Positions 54,671 through 64,000 of a DNA stretch of 64,000 bases are shown here, in pieces (position 1 is the stretch's first letter; each line of letters begins with the position of its first letter). Where the stretch lies: positions 1 to 64,000 of the forward strand of contig NZ_AXVC01000022.1 in the NCBI RefSeq assembly GCF_000482365.1, read 5' to 3'. The position numbers were made by a program, and so were the translations under genes. Source of the DNA: Porphyromonas uenonis DSM 23387 = JCM 13868 (GTDB taxonomy: Bacteria; Bacteroidota; Bacteroidia; Bacteroidales; Porphyromonadaceae). The notes beneath the pieces are model-generated. The model was not told the DNA's origin. It saw nothing but the letters and a program-made list of their open reading frames with translations, and searched no databases.

Positions 54671-55025
54671 ACGAGTAGCTGGTGTAGGGACGCACGATCT
54701 GTGCGTCCGTTGTGTCAAAGCGAGACGTGTAACGGGTGTAGGGACGCACGGAAGTGTCAAGTCGGAGGGCGTCCGTTGTGTCAAAGGTTACAGCGTCCGT
54801 TGTCAAACCAGCCGACGAGTAACGGTTGTAGGGACGCACGGTCGTGCGTCCGTTGTGTCAAGGCGAGACATATAATCTAGTCATCATACAAACTGGGAAT
54901 CGTAACTTTTAACGGAGACGGACGCCCTCCGACTTGACACTTCCGTGCGTCCCTACAACCGTTACACGTCTGTACGTCCTTACACTTCGTTACTCGTCCC
55001 GTGCGTCCCTACAACAGGGCTAGTC
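54671..55025. repeat. Composite MITE/REP-like element 3
   Basis: At least five GTAGGGACGCACG or complementary CGTGCGTCCCTAC units are strung together with GTCCGTTGTGTCAAAG blocks. Two 51-base arms (54726-54776 and 54918-54968) are inverted copies with one mismatch. TTTTAACGGAGACGGACG matches elements 1 and 2. It occupies most of the 640-base clpP/polA gap. The short ORF across it is a translated repeat, not a gene. Confidence 0.8.
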
Positions 55026-55073
55026 GTTTCGTCTAACTTCTAGTCTCTAATTTCTAACGTCTACCTAGCTATC

Positions 55074-55122
55074 AAATTCCTAGGTAGGAAATGAGACGAG
55101 CTCATTTTTATGATGCGTCAGG
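55074..55122 (+). repeat. Interspersed repeat, copy C
   Basis: Reads AAATTCCTAGGTAGGAAATG, then AGACGAGCTCATTTTTATG, then ATGCGTCAGG, matching copies at 106 and 11820. Contains an AAATGAG/CTCATTT hairpin. It ends 11 bases from the polA stop codon. Confidence 0.8.
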
Positions 55123-55132
55123 CCTGGACGAA

Positions 55133-57979
<2,847 letters not shown>

Positions 57980-58005
57980 AGTTCAGATAGGGTAAAAGTG
58001 ACGGG

Positions 58006-58611
58006 TTAATCTAGGGATTCGGTAGGCTTGCTGAGCGAGCGAATGACACGGCAGGGATTGCCCACGGCTAGGCTCATCGGGGGGATGCTCTTCGTGACGA
58101 CACTCCCCGCACCAATCACGGAGCCTCGGCCAATGGTTACGCTGGGGAGGATCGTACAGCCTCCACCGATCCACACGTGATCCTCGATGATGATCGGGAT
58201 GCCAAACTCCCAGCCGGCAGCACGCTCCTCGAGGTCGAGCGGATGCCCCACACTGTAGAGCGACACGGAGGGACCGATGAGCACATGGTCGCCGATGGTC
58301 ACATGTCCGCCATCGAGCATGGTGCAGCCACTATTGATGAAGGTATGACTACCCACCTCAATCTCACTCCCGTAGTCACAGAAGAATGGGGTCACCAGCC
58401 AACTTTCCTCGCCAAACCCTCCGAGCAACTCCTGCAGCGCACGATGATACTGCGCCCGCTCCTCGACGGGTATGCGGTGCAAGGCTTGCAGTCGCTCTTT
58501 GCACCGACTGGCCAAGAGCTGACGGTCGGTGTCGCTCTTTATATTATAGTAGCGGTAACCCTCGGGCTGTGGGGAGGGTATAAACGATAATGAGGGCGTA
58601 GTGTGAGACAT
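58006..58611 (-). CDS. Sugar O-acetyltransferase (maltose/galactoside acetyltransferase type)
   Basis: 201 residues, typical of the LbH_MAT_GAT group. The N-terminal helical Mac domain (about 25-70) precedes left-handed beta-helix hexapeptide repeats: IGDHVLIGPSVSLYSVGHP, IIIEDHVWIGGGCTILPSV, IGRGSVIGAGSVVTKSIP. The catalytic His is in SVGHPLD. It transfers acetyl from acetyl-CoA to a sugar hydroxyl; the acceptor is unknown. It has its own promoter box and sits directly upstream of polA. Confidence 0.9.
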   Translation of the reverse strand: MSHTTPSLSFIPSPQPEGYRYYNIKSDTDRQLLASRCKERLQALHRIPVEERAQYHRALQELLGGFGEESWLVTPFFCDYGSEIEVGSHTFINSGCTMLDGGHVTIGDHVLIGPSVSLYSVGHPLDLEERAAGWEFGIPIIIEDHVWIGGGCTILPSVTIGRGSVIGAGSVVTKSIPPMSLAVGNPCRVIRSLSKPTESLD

Positions 58612-58661
58612 ACGATGAAGTGATCAATGCAGAGAGGCATTTGCTAAGCGATCCTCTACGA

Positions 58662-58669
58662 CAAAGGTA
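58662..58669 (-). promoter_or_regulatory. Promoter -7 box of the acetyltransferase-polA pair
   Basis: TACCTTTG on the minus strand, 50 bases before the ATG at 58611. The 22-bp palindromic array lies about 42-55 bases upstream of it. Confidence 0.6.
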
Positions 58670-58710
58670 CAATAAATCCCCTCGCCTTTCTCTTTCCTTC
58701 TGCGGGCACT

Positions 58711-58812
58711 GCAGTTTCACCTATATGAAACTCCAGTTTCTTCCGTATGAAACTCTAGTTTCTCCCGTATGAAACTCCAGTTTCTTCCGTATGAAACTCT
58801 AGTTTCACCTGT
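58711..58812 (-). repeat. Tandem 22-bp palindromic repeat array 3
   Basis: Four full 22-bp units (58725, 58747, 58769, 58791) and a partial one before them, each ATGAAACTCyAGTTTC plus a TyyCCGT-type spacer. The reverse complement is the same unit as array 1 at 23111. Lies between the infB terminator and the acetyltransferase promoter. Confidence 0.9.
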
Positions 58813-58842
58813 TTGAACCTAGCTGAAATGGGGCAGAGGCAA

Positions 58843-58884
58843 AAGAAAAGTGGCGACCGCTCCTCTGTAAGAAGCAGTCGCCAC
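58843..58884 (-). terminator. Rho-independent terminator of rimP-nusA-infB
   Basis: On the minus strand GTGGCGACTGCT pairs with AGCGGTCGCCAC (one G-T pair) around an eleven-base loop, followed by TTTTCTTTTG. It is 27 bases after the infB stop. Confidence 0.9.
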
Positions 58885-58910
58885 CTCGACAAATGTATTG
58901 GGGTAGGGGA

Positions 58911-61900
58911 CTAGAGCTTGCGCCGAACCTCGATCTCCTCAAAGGACTCGATGATGTCGCCCACCTCTATGTTATTATAGTTCTTGATATTGATACCGCA
59001 CTCGAGACCAGAGACCACTTCCTTGGCTTCGTCCTTGAAGCGCTTGAGCGACTCCAGCTGACCCGTATGGATGACCACACCGTCGCGGATGACGCGCACC
59101 TTGTCGGTACGCTTGATCTTGCCATCGGTGACCATACAGCCGGCGATGGTGCCGATCTTGCTCACCTTGAAGGTCTGCAGTACCTCCAGATTGGCTGTGA
59201 CCTGCTCGCGAATGTCTGGCGAGAGCATGCCCTCGAGGGCGTCGCGGACATCTTCGATAGCATCGTAGATGATAGAGTAGGTGCGGATCTCGACGCCCTC
59301 CTGCTCGGCGAGCTTACGGGCCTGAGCACTGGGACGAACCTGGAAGCCGATGATCACAGCATCGGATGCCGTCGCCAGCTGAATGTCTGACTCGGTGATC
59401 TGACCGACACCCTGATGGATGACGCTCACCTGGATCTCCTTCGTCGAGAGCTCGATGAGCGAGTTGGCCAGTGCCTGTACGGAGCCGTCCACGTCACCCT
59501 TGATGATGAGGTTAAACTGCTGGAAGTTGCCCACAGCGATGCGACGACCGATATCGTCGAGGGTAAGCATCTTCTGCGTACGCAAGCCTTGCTCACGCTG
59601 TAGCTGTTCACGCTTGACAGCCAGCTCACGAGCCTCCTGCTCGCTCTCCATGACGTTGAAGTCATCACCAGCGGTCGGTGCCCCGTTGAAGCCGAGGATA
59701 GAGACGGCCGTGGATAGCCCAGCGGTGTCGACACGCTTGTTGTACTCGTTGTACATAGCCTTGACACGTCCGTAGTAGCTACCAGCTAGGATGTAGTCTC
59801 CGATGTGGAGGGTGCCTCGCTGGATCAAGACGGAGGCGAGGTAACCCTTGCCCTTGTCTAGTGAAGACTCAATGACGGAGCCAGAAGCACGACGATGAGG
59901 ATTGGCCTTGAGCTCGAGGAGTTCGGCCTCGAGGAAGATCTTGTCTAGTAGGTCGGGGATGCCGATGTTCTTCTTGGCTGAGATCTCCTGTACCTGATAC
60001 TTACCGCCCCAATCCTCGACGAGGTAGTTCATACCAGCGAGTTGCTCACGGATCTTGTCCGGGTTGGCTCCGCTGACATCAATCTTATTGATTGCAAAGA
60101 TGATCGGCACACCAGCAGCACTAGCGTGGTTGAGCGCCTCAATGGTTTGGGGCATCACGGCATCATTTGCCGCAATGACGATGACCACAATATCTGTGAT
60201 CTGGGCACCACGAGCACGCATAGCGGTAAAAGCCTCGTGGCCTGGCGTATCCAAGACGGTCAAGCGACGACTGTCGGAGAGGGTTACGTTGTACGCACCA
60301 ATGTGCTGCGTGATACCGCCCGCCTCGCCTGCGATAACGTCCGAACGACGGATGCAGTCAAGTAGTGAAGTCTTACCGTGGTCTACGTGACCCATGATGG
60401 TGATGACAGGTGGCCGAGGCTCTAGATCCTCAGGCTTGTCGGGCTCCTCGTCGGCGGAGATCGCCTCAACGACGTTGGCCGATACGAACTCGGTCTCGTA
60501 GCCAAACTCCTCGGCAACGATGTTGATCGTCTCGGCATCAAGACGCTGATTGATCGACACCATCATGTCGATACTCATACAGGTGGAGATGACGTCGGTG
60601 ACAGGGACATTCATCATGTTGGCAAGGTCGCTCACGGTGACGAACTCGGTCAGCTTGAGTACCTTCTCGTCTTGTGTGGAGAGCTCCTGCTCACGCTCAA
60701 ACTCGGCACGGCGCGCCTCGCGCTTCTCACGTCTAGACTTAGCGGCACGTCCGAAAGTCGTCTGCTTGTTGTTGAGCCGTGCCAGGGTCTCCTTGACCTG
60801 CTTAGCTCTTAGCTCGTCCTGCTCTTCGGGAGTCAAGACAGGCTCCTGACGCTTGCTCTTACGTCCGGTGCGACGCTCATTACGTGCTGGTCGCTCGCCT
60901 CGCTGTGGAGCTGCTGAGCGACCGCCCTTCTTGCCTGAGCGATCGTCCTGTATCTTGGCGCCTTCGCTCTTGACATCGACAGCTCCTGAGGAGATGCGCT
61001 TGCGCTTACGACGGCTGTTGTCCTTGTCTTTGTCCTTGTTAGACTTGCGCGAGCGAGAACTGCTGAAGCTACTGAGGTCAATCTTACCGACCACCTTGAG
61101 CTGTGGCTCGTCCTCCTTCTTGGCAATGCGAAATATCTCTGTGTCGTCCTCACCCTTGGGCTCTGTAGTTGCCTCGGTGGGTGCACCTGCTTTGGGAGCA
61201 GGTGGCTGGGTCTCCTTGGCAGCTGGCTCTGGGGTGACGGCGGTTGGTTGCTCGGAAGCCTTCTGCTTTGGCTCTTCCTTTGCGGGCTTGGGCTCGCTGG
61301 GTGTCGGCTCCTTAGTAGCAACTGGCGCAGGCTCCTTGGCCGTCGTAGGCTCTGCCTCCTTCGGTACGACGGTCGCTGGCTCCTGCTCCTTAGCAGTAGC
61401 CTTAGCGGAGGACTTAGGACTCTCTACGGGCTTAACCTCCTCCTTTGTCGCTTTAGTCTCGGTTGTCTTCTTGGTCTCCTTGGCAGGCTCTTCTTGCGTA
61501 GTCTCCTTCTGCTTAGCTGTCGTCGCACTCTTGGTCGTGCTCTTGGTTGCACTCTTGGTCGAGCTCTTGGTCGCGCTTTGGGTCTTGCTCGTCTTAGTGG
61601 CTGTCGCCTTGGTAGTAGAACCCGAGACGGGGTTGTTGTGCTTGTCCAGCTCTATCTTGCCTACGACGTTGAGCTGCGAAGCGCTTGCCGCTGTGGGAAT
61701 GTCTGGCTCTGCCTGTTCCTTTGCAGTGGCTGGAGCTTTGGCCTCTGTGGGCTGCTCCTTGGAACTACTAGCCTCGGGCTTCGCTGTGGGCGTCGGCTCT
61801 TCTGGTTTAGCCTTAGGTGTGCTCTTGCTACGGAGGAACTTCTTCTTGGCTCTTCCTACAGTCTCCTCATCAAAGGTCGGCGTGAAGTCACGCAGGATCA

Positions 61901-62033
61901 GATTAAACTCATCATCCGTGATGCGTGTGTTGGGGTTGTTGTCGACTTCCTTTCCCTTGTCGTGAAGGAAGGCGACAAGCGAATTGACTCCGATGTTGAG
62001 TTCTTTGGCTAGGCTAAACAGTTTTATGGACAT
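58911..62033 (-). CDS. infB: Translation initiation factor IF-2
   Basis: 1040 residues. The N-terminal IF2_N segment (1-55, [20 protein letters not shown]) is followed by a long Lys/Thr/Ala/Glu/Pro-rich linker (about 70-440), a second IF2_N-like segment near 470, and the GTPase core: G1 GHVDHGKTS (about 544-552), [11 protein letters not shown] and NKIDV. Domains II to IV complete the protein. It brings fMet-tRNA to the 30S subunit. It stands last in the classic rimP-nusA-infB order. The repetitive linker explains large open antisense frames on the plus strand, which are not genes. Confidence 0.98.
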   Translation of the reverse strand: MSIKLFSLAKELNIGVNSLVAFLHDKGKEVDNNPNTRITDDEFNLILRDFTPTFDEETVGRAKKKFLRSKSTPKAKPEEPTPTAKPEASSSKEQPTEAKAPATAKEQAEPDIPTAASASQLNVVGKIELDKHNNPVSGSTTKATATKTSKTQSATKSSTKSATKSTTKSATTAKQKETTQEEPAKETKKTTETKATKEEVKPVESPKSSAKATAKEQEPATVVPKEAEPTTAKEPAPVATKEPTPSEPKPAKEEPKQKASEQPTAVTPEPAAKETQPPAPKAGAPTEATTEPKGEDDTEIFRIAKKEDEPQLKVVGKIDLSSFSSSRSRKSNKDKDKDNSRRKRKRISSGAVDVKSEGAKIQDDRSGKKGGRSAAPQRGERPARNERRTGRKSKRQEPVLTPEEQDELRAKQVKETLARLNNKQTTFGRAAKSRREKREARRAEFEREQELSTQDEKVLKLTEFVTVSDLANMMNVPVTDVISTCMSIDMMVSINQRLDAETINIVAEEFGYETEFVSANVVEAISADEEPDKPEDLEPRPPVITIMGHVDHGKTSLLDCIRRSDVIAGEAGGITQHIGAYNVTLSDSRRLTVLDTPGHEAFTAMRARGAQITDIVVIVIAANDAVMPQTIEALNHASAAGVPIIFAINKIDVSGANPDKIREQLAGMNYLVEDWGGKYQVQEISAKKNIGIPDLLDKIFLEAELLELKANPHRRASGSVIESSLDKGKGYLASVLIQRGTLHIGDYILAGSYYGRVKAMYNEYNKRVDTAGLSTAVSILGFNGAPTAGDDFNVMESEQEARELAVKREQLQREQGLRTQKMLTLDDIGRRIAVGNFQQFNLIIKGDVDGSVQALANSLIELSTKEIQVSVIHQGVGQITESDIQLATASDAVIIGFQVRPSAQARKLAEQEGVEIRTYSIIYDAIEDVRDALEGMLSPDIREQVTANLEVLQTFKVSKIGTIAGCMVTDGKIKRTDKVRVIRDGVVIHTGQLESLKRFKDEAKEVVSGLECGINIKNYNNIEVGDIIESFEEIEVRRKL

Positions 62034-62145
62034 ATATTTCTCTTGATTGCTCGTCTACGGGTGGGGTTCGATTTGTTCTTATCGTTGTGCATGGTTCCAG
62101 TCACGCTCACCCCTACACTGTGACTGGCTGATAGGTGTGCTCTGC

Positions 62146-63555
62146 TTACTCCTCGGTAGCTTCGTCGGCTGAGTGAGGCTTAGCAAGCGTCTCGTCCTCC
62201 TTGAGGTCTTCTATGATCGCCTCTGCGATCTCACTTTGCGTAGGTACAGGGCTCTTGATCAGGTCAATGTTTTCCTGTGGTAGCCCCATCTTCTCTAGCT
62301 CCTCAAGGTCAAACTCGGACGAGAGAATGCGTAGGACATGGTCGATGGTCTCTATCTCGAGATCGGTCTTCTGGAGCAGCTCCGTGCGTGACGTGGTCAG
62401 GACGGCACGAGCCGTGTTCAGACCAATGTCTAGAAGCATCTTGATGACCCAGTCCTCGATCTCATCGCTAAACTCGGAGAGGTAGATATCCTCCTCGGTC
62501 GTATCTGCCGCATCACGGAAGACCTCAATCTCAAAGCCTGTCAGGACGGACGCCAGCTTGATGTTGCTAGCGTTCTTACCGATAGCTAGAGGTACATCCT
62601 CAGGCTGTAGGTAAACCTCTGCCTTTGCCGTCTCTGGGTAGAGCTCGATGGAAGAGACCTTGGCAGGACTGAGCGCACGCTGTATGAATAGACTATCGTT
62701 TGACGTGTAGGTGAGGACGTCAATGTTCTCCCCATGTAGCTCCCGTACGATGCCACGTATACGGCTACCATTCATACCGACACAAGAGCCGACTGGGTCA
62801 ATGCGGTCATCGTATGACTCGACGGCAATCTTGGCGCGGACGCCTGGGATACGTGCTACACGCTTGATCGTGATCAGTCCGTCAGCTATCTCAGGTACGT
62901 TGATCTCGAAGAGACGCTTGAGGAACTCAGGGCTAGTGCGTGAAAGGGTGACACGAGGATTGTTGTTCTCATTGTCCACACGAGCTATGACGGCATGGAC
63001 GCTATCGCCCTTGCGGAAGTATTCGTCAGGGATCTGCTCGCTCTTGGGCATGATGAGCTCGTTGCCATCCTCGTCGACGAGTAGGGTCTCACGCTTCCAT
63101 ACCTGATAGACTTCGGCGGTGATCATCTCTCCTACACGCTCTATAAAGGTCTGGTAGAAGTGCTCCTTCTGCAGATCCAATATCTTGCTTGAGAGGGTCT
63201 GGCGTAGATTGACTATAGCGCGCCGACCGAAGGAGAGGAAGTCCACCGAGTCAGTCACATCATCTCCGATCTCAGCCTCGGGGTCTATCTCACGAGCCTC
63301 CGTGTAGGCCACCTGCTCGTTCTCCCGTTCGACCGCATCGTCAGCAACCACCTCGCGGGTACGCCAGATCTCAAAGTCTCCGCTATCCGCATTGATGATC
63401 ACGTCAAAGTTGTCGTCTGAGCCAAACATCTTAGCGAGGATGCTCCGGAAGGAGTCCTCTAATACGTGGAGCATCGTCTCCTCGTCTATGTTCTTCAGCT
63501 CTTTGAATTCAGTGAGTAGAACCTTTAAGCTCGTTGCTTCTTTCTTTCTAGCCAT
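62146..63555 (-). CDS. nusA: Transcription termination/antitermination factor NusA
   Basis: 469 residues. N-terminal RNA-polymerase-binding domain (about 1-130), S1 domain (about 135-205), and KH domains (about 240-350) with DPVGSCVGMNGSRI and IGKNASNIKLA, the two GxxG-type loops. A C-terminal acidic region (about 370-469) replaces the tandem acidic repeats of enterobacteria. It modulates pausing and termination. Located between rimP (63 bases) and infB (112 bases). Confidence 0.97.
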   Translation of the reverse strand: MARKKEATSLKVLLTEFKELKNIDEETMLHVLEDSFRSILAKMFGSDDNFDVIINADSGDFEIWRTREVVADDAVERENEQVAYTEAREIDPEAEIGDDVTDSVDFLSFGRRAIVNLRQTLSSKILDLQKEHFYQTFIERVGEMITAEVYQVWKRETLLVDEDGNELIMPKSEQIPDEYFRKGDSVHAVIARVDNENNNPRVTLSRTSPEFLKRLFEINVPEIADGLITIKRVARIPGVRAKIAVESYDDRIDPVGSCVGMNGSRIRGIVRELHGENIDVLTYTSNDSLFIQRALSPAKVSSIELYPETAKAEVYLQPEDVPLAIGKNASNIKLASVLTGFEIEVFRDAADTTEEDIYLSEFSDEIEDWVIKMLLDIGLNTARAVLTTSRTELLQKTDLEIETIDHVLRILSSEFDLEELEKMGLPQENIDLIKSPVPTQSEIAEAIIEDLKEDETLAKPHSADEATEE

Positions 63556-63618
63556 ATATCTGTGTTGGATCTCTTCTGTGGGACTACTGTCTTAAGTAAT
63601 GATGGGGTAGGGGCTCTA

Positions 63619-64000
63619 TCAGAGTGCCTTGTCTAGGTCGTACGAAATACGCTTTAGCTGATCACGCTCGATGCGATGAGGCTCGATGATCTGCTGCTTT
63701 TTCTTCTTCTTACCATCCGGTACGATCTCCGTGCGCTCGACCTCTAGGACGACATACTCGGGTAGCTGATCTGCGCCCCTAGCCCCGACCTCGATGAGCT
63801 TGCCGTGCCACTTCATCCCTGACGCGTCGACCGCCTGCACGGGCGACTCCAGGTGACGGGTGTACTGCTCGTAGACCTGCCACGGATCGGAGAGACTAGG
63901 CGACGAAACCTCTAGGGCATAGTCCTCCTCCTCGTCACGATCGTGTAGCTGCGTGATAGCTCTGGAGATATCGACACAGCGAGAGATGGGCAAGCCTCCC
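63619..64000 (-). CDS. rimP: Ribosome maturation factor RimP (5' end beyond window)
   Basis: The frame stays open to the window end. Visible residues start GGLPISRCVDISRAITQLHD, the family's second helix (GGVxIxDCxxxSRxI), and continue EEDYALEVSSPSLSDPW into the C-terminal SH3-like domain (WHGKLIEVG). About 35 N-terminal residues lie outside. RimP is needed for 30S subunit maturation. A TTG at 63993 is not a real start because homology begins upstream. Confidence 0.93.
   Translation of the reverse strand, partial: GGLPISRCVDISRAITQLHDRDEEEDYALEVSSPSLSDPWQVYEQYTRHLESPVQAVDASGMKWHGKLIEVGARGADQLPEYVVLEVERTEIVPDGKKKKKQQIIEPHRIERDQLKRISYDLDKAL

Noticed and set aside
54596-54880. 94-residue plus-strand ORF with repeated GCRDAR and PLCQ motifs
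   Set aside because: It is the translation of the GTAGGGACGCACG repeat units; no start context, no family, and the repeats themselves explain the open frame.
60853-61965. 370-residue plus-strand ORF (and a 254-residue one at 61248-62012)
   Set aside because: Antisense to the repetitive Lys/Thr/Ala linker of infB; the Leu/Ser-rich translation is what the complement of that linker gives.

Overview
The window looks like a chromosomal segment of an anaerobic Bacteroidota bacterium, most likely Porphyromonas or a close relative. Three things point that way: promoters of the TAnnTTTG type with little Shine-Dalgarno signal, many Bacteroidota-specific families (DUF5689, BACON, fimbrillin-like lipoproteins, the GlsA/GlsB pair, a T9SS-like C-terminus), and housekeeping gene orders typical of the phylum. 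The genus call is inference; no rRNA is present.

Layout. 1-600: the 3' end of a membrane protein and a tRNA-Val(GAC). 654-7259: a TonB-dependent receptor, two DUF5689 lipoproteins and a secreted NUC1-type nuclease lipoprotein, which I read as a candidate nucleic-acid scavenging locus. 7309-9493: groES-groEL behind a near-perfect sigma-54 promoter. 9531-11755 (minus): yraN and a probable glycine-lipid acyltransferase pair. 12066-18173: a BtuFCD-like uptake system, a CbiJ-CbiD fusion and a CbiA whose glutaminase Cys is replaced by Gly. 18387-22931: three fimbrillin-like lipoproteins, one fused to a second NUC1 nuclease and one carrying a C-terminal module about 82% identical to one in the first locus. 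23368-28878: glycogen debranching enzyme, GT4 and GH57 genes, interrupted by an AT-richer orphan secreted protein. 28899-33440: an M3 peptidase and a lamin-tail protein. 33962-36270 (minus): an ABC-2 exporter. 36305-44145: an HsdR-N-like protein, AMP nucleosidase, a 1769-residue DUF4011/helicase/Vsr-like/DUF3320 protein (Hhe-type anti-phage candidate) and holA. 44384-54492 (minus): clpP-clpX-recQ-surA-like-ostA-like-small protein-mutL. 55133-58611 (minus): a sugar O-acetyltransferase and polA. 58911-64000 (minus): rimP-nusA-infB, with rimP cut by the window end.

The gaps between genes hold several repeat families. (i) Tandem arrays of palindromic units with an exact 22-bp period occur at 23111, 33627 and 58711; two share a core sequence and one has a different core. 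(ii) MITE/REP-like inverted-repeat elements with the core GTAGGGACGCWCGG lie at 33451, 44179 and 54671. (iii) A 45-49-bp interspersed repeat has three copies, at 106, 11820 and 55074. None encodes a transposase here.

The strongest candidates for something under-described are the 22-bp-phased palindromic arrays, two of which sit about 42-50 bp upstream of a promoter -7 element, and the paired surface nuclease loci that share modules. The Hhe-like gene is the clearest defence candidate. All domain calls are from reading the translations; no database search was run.
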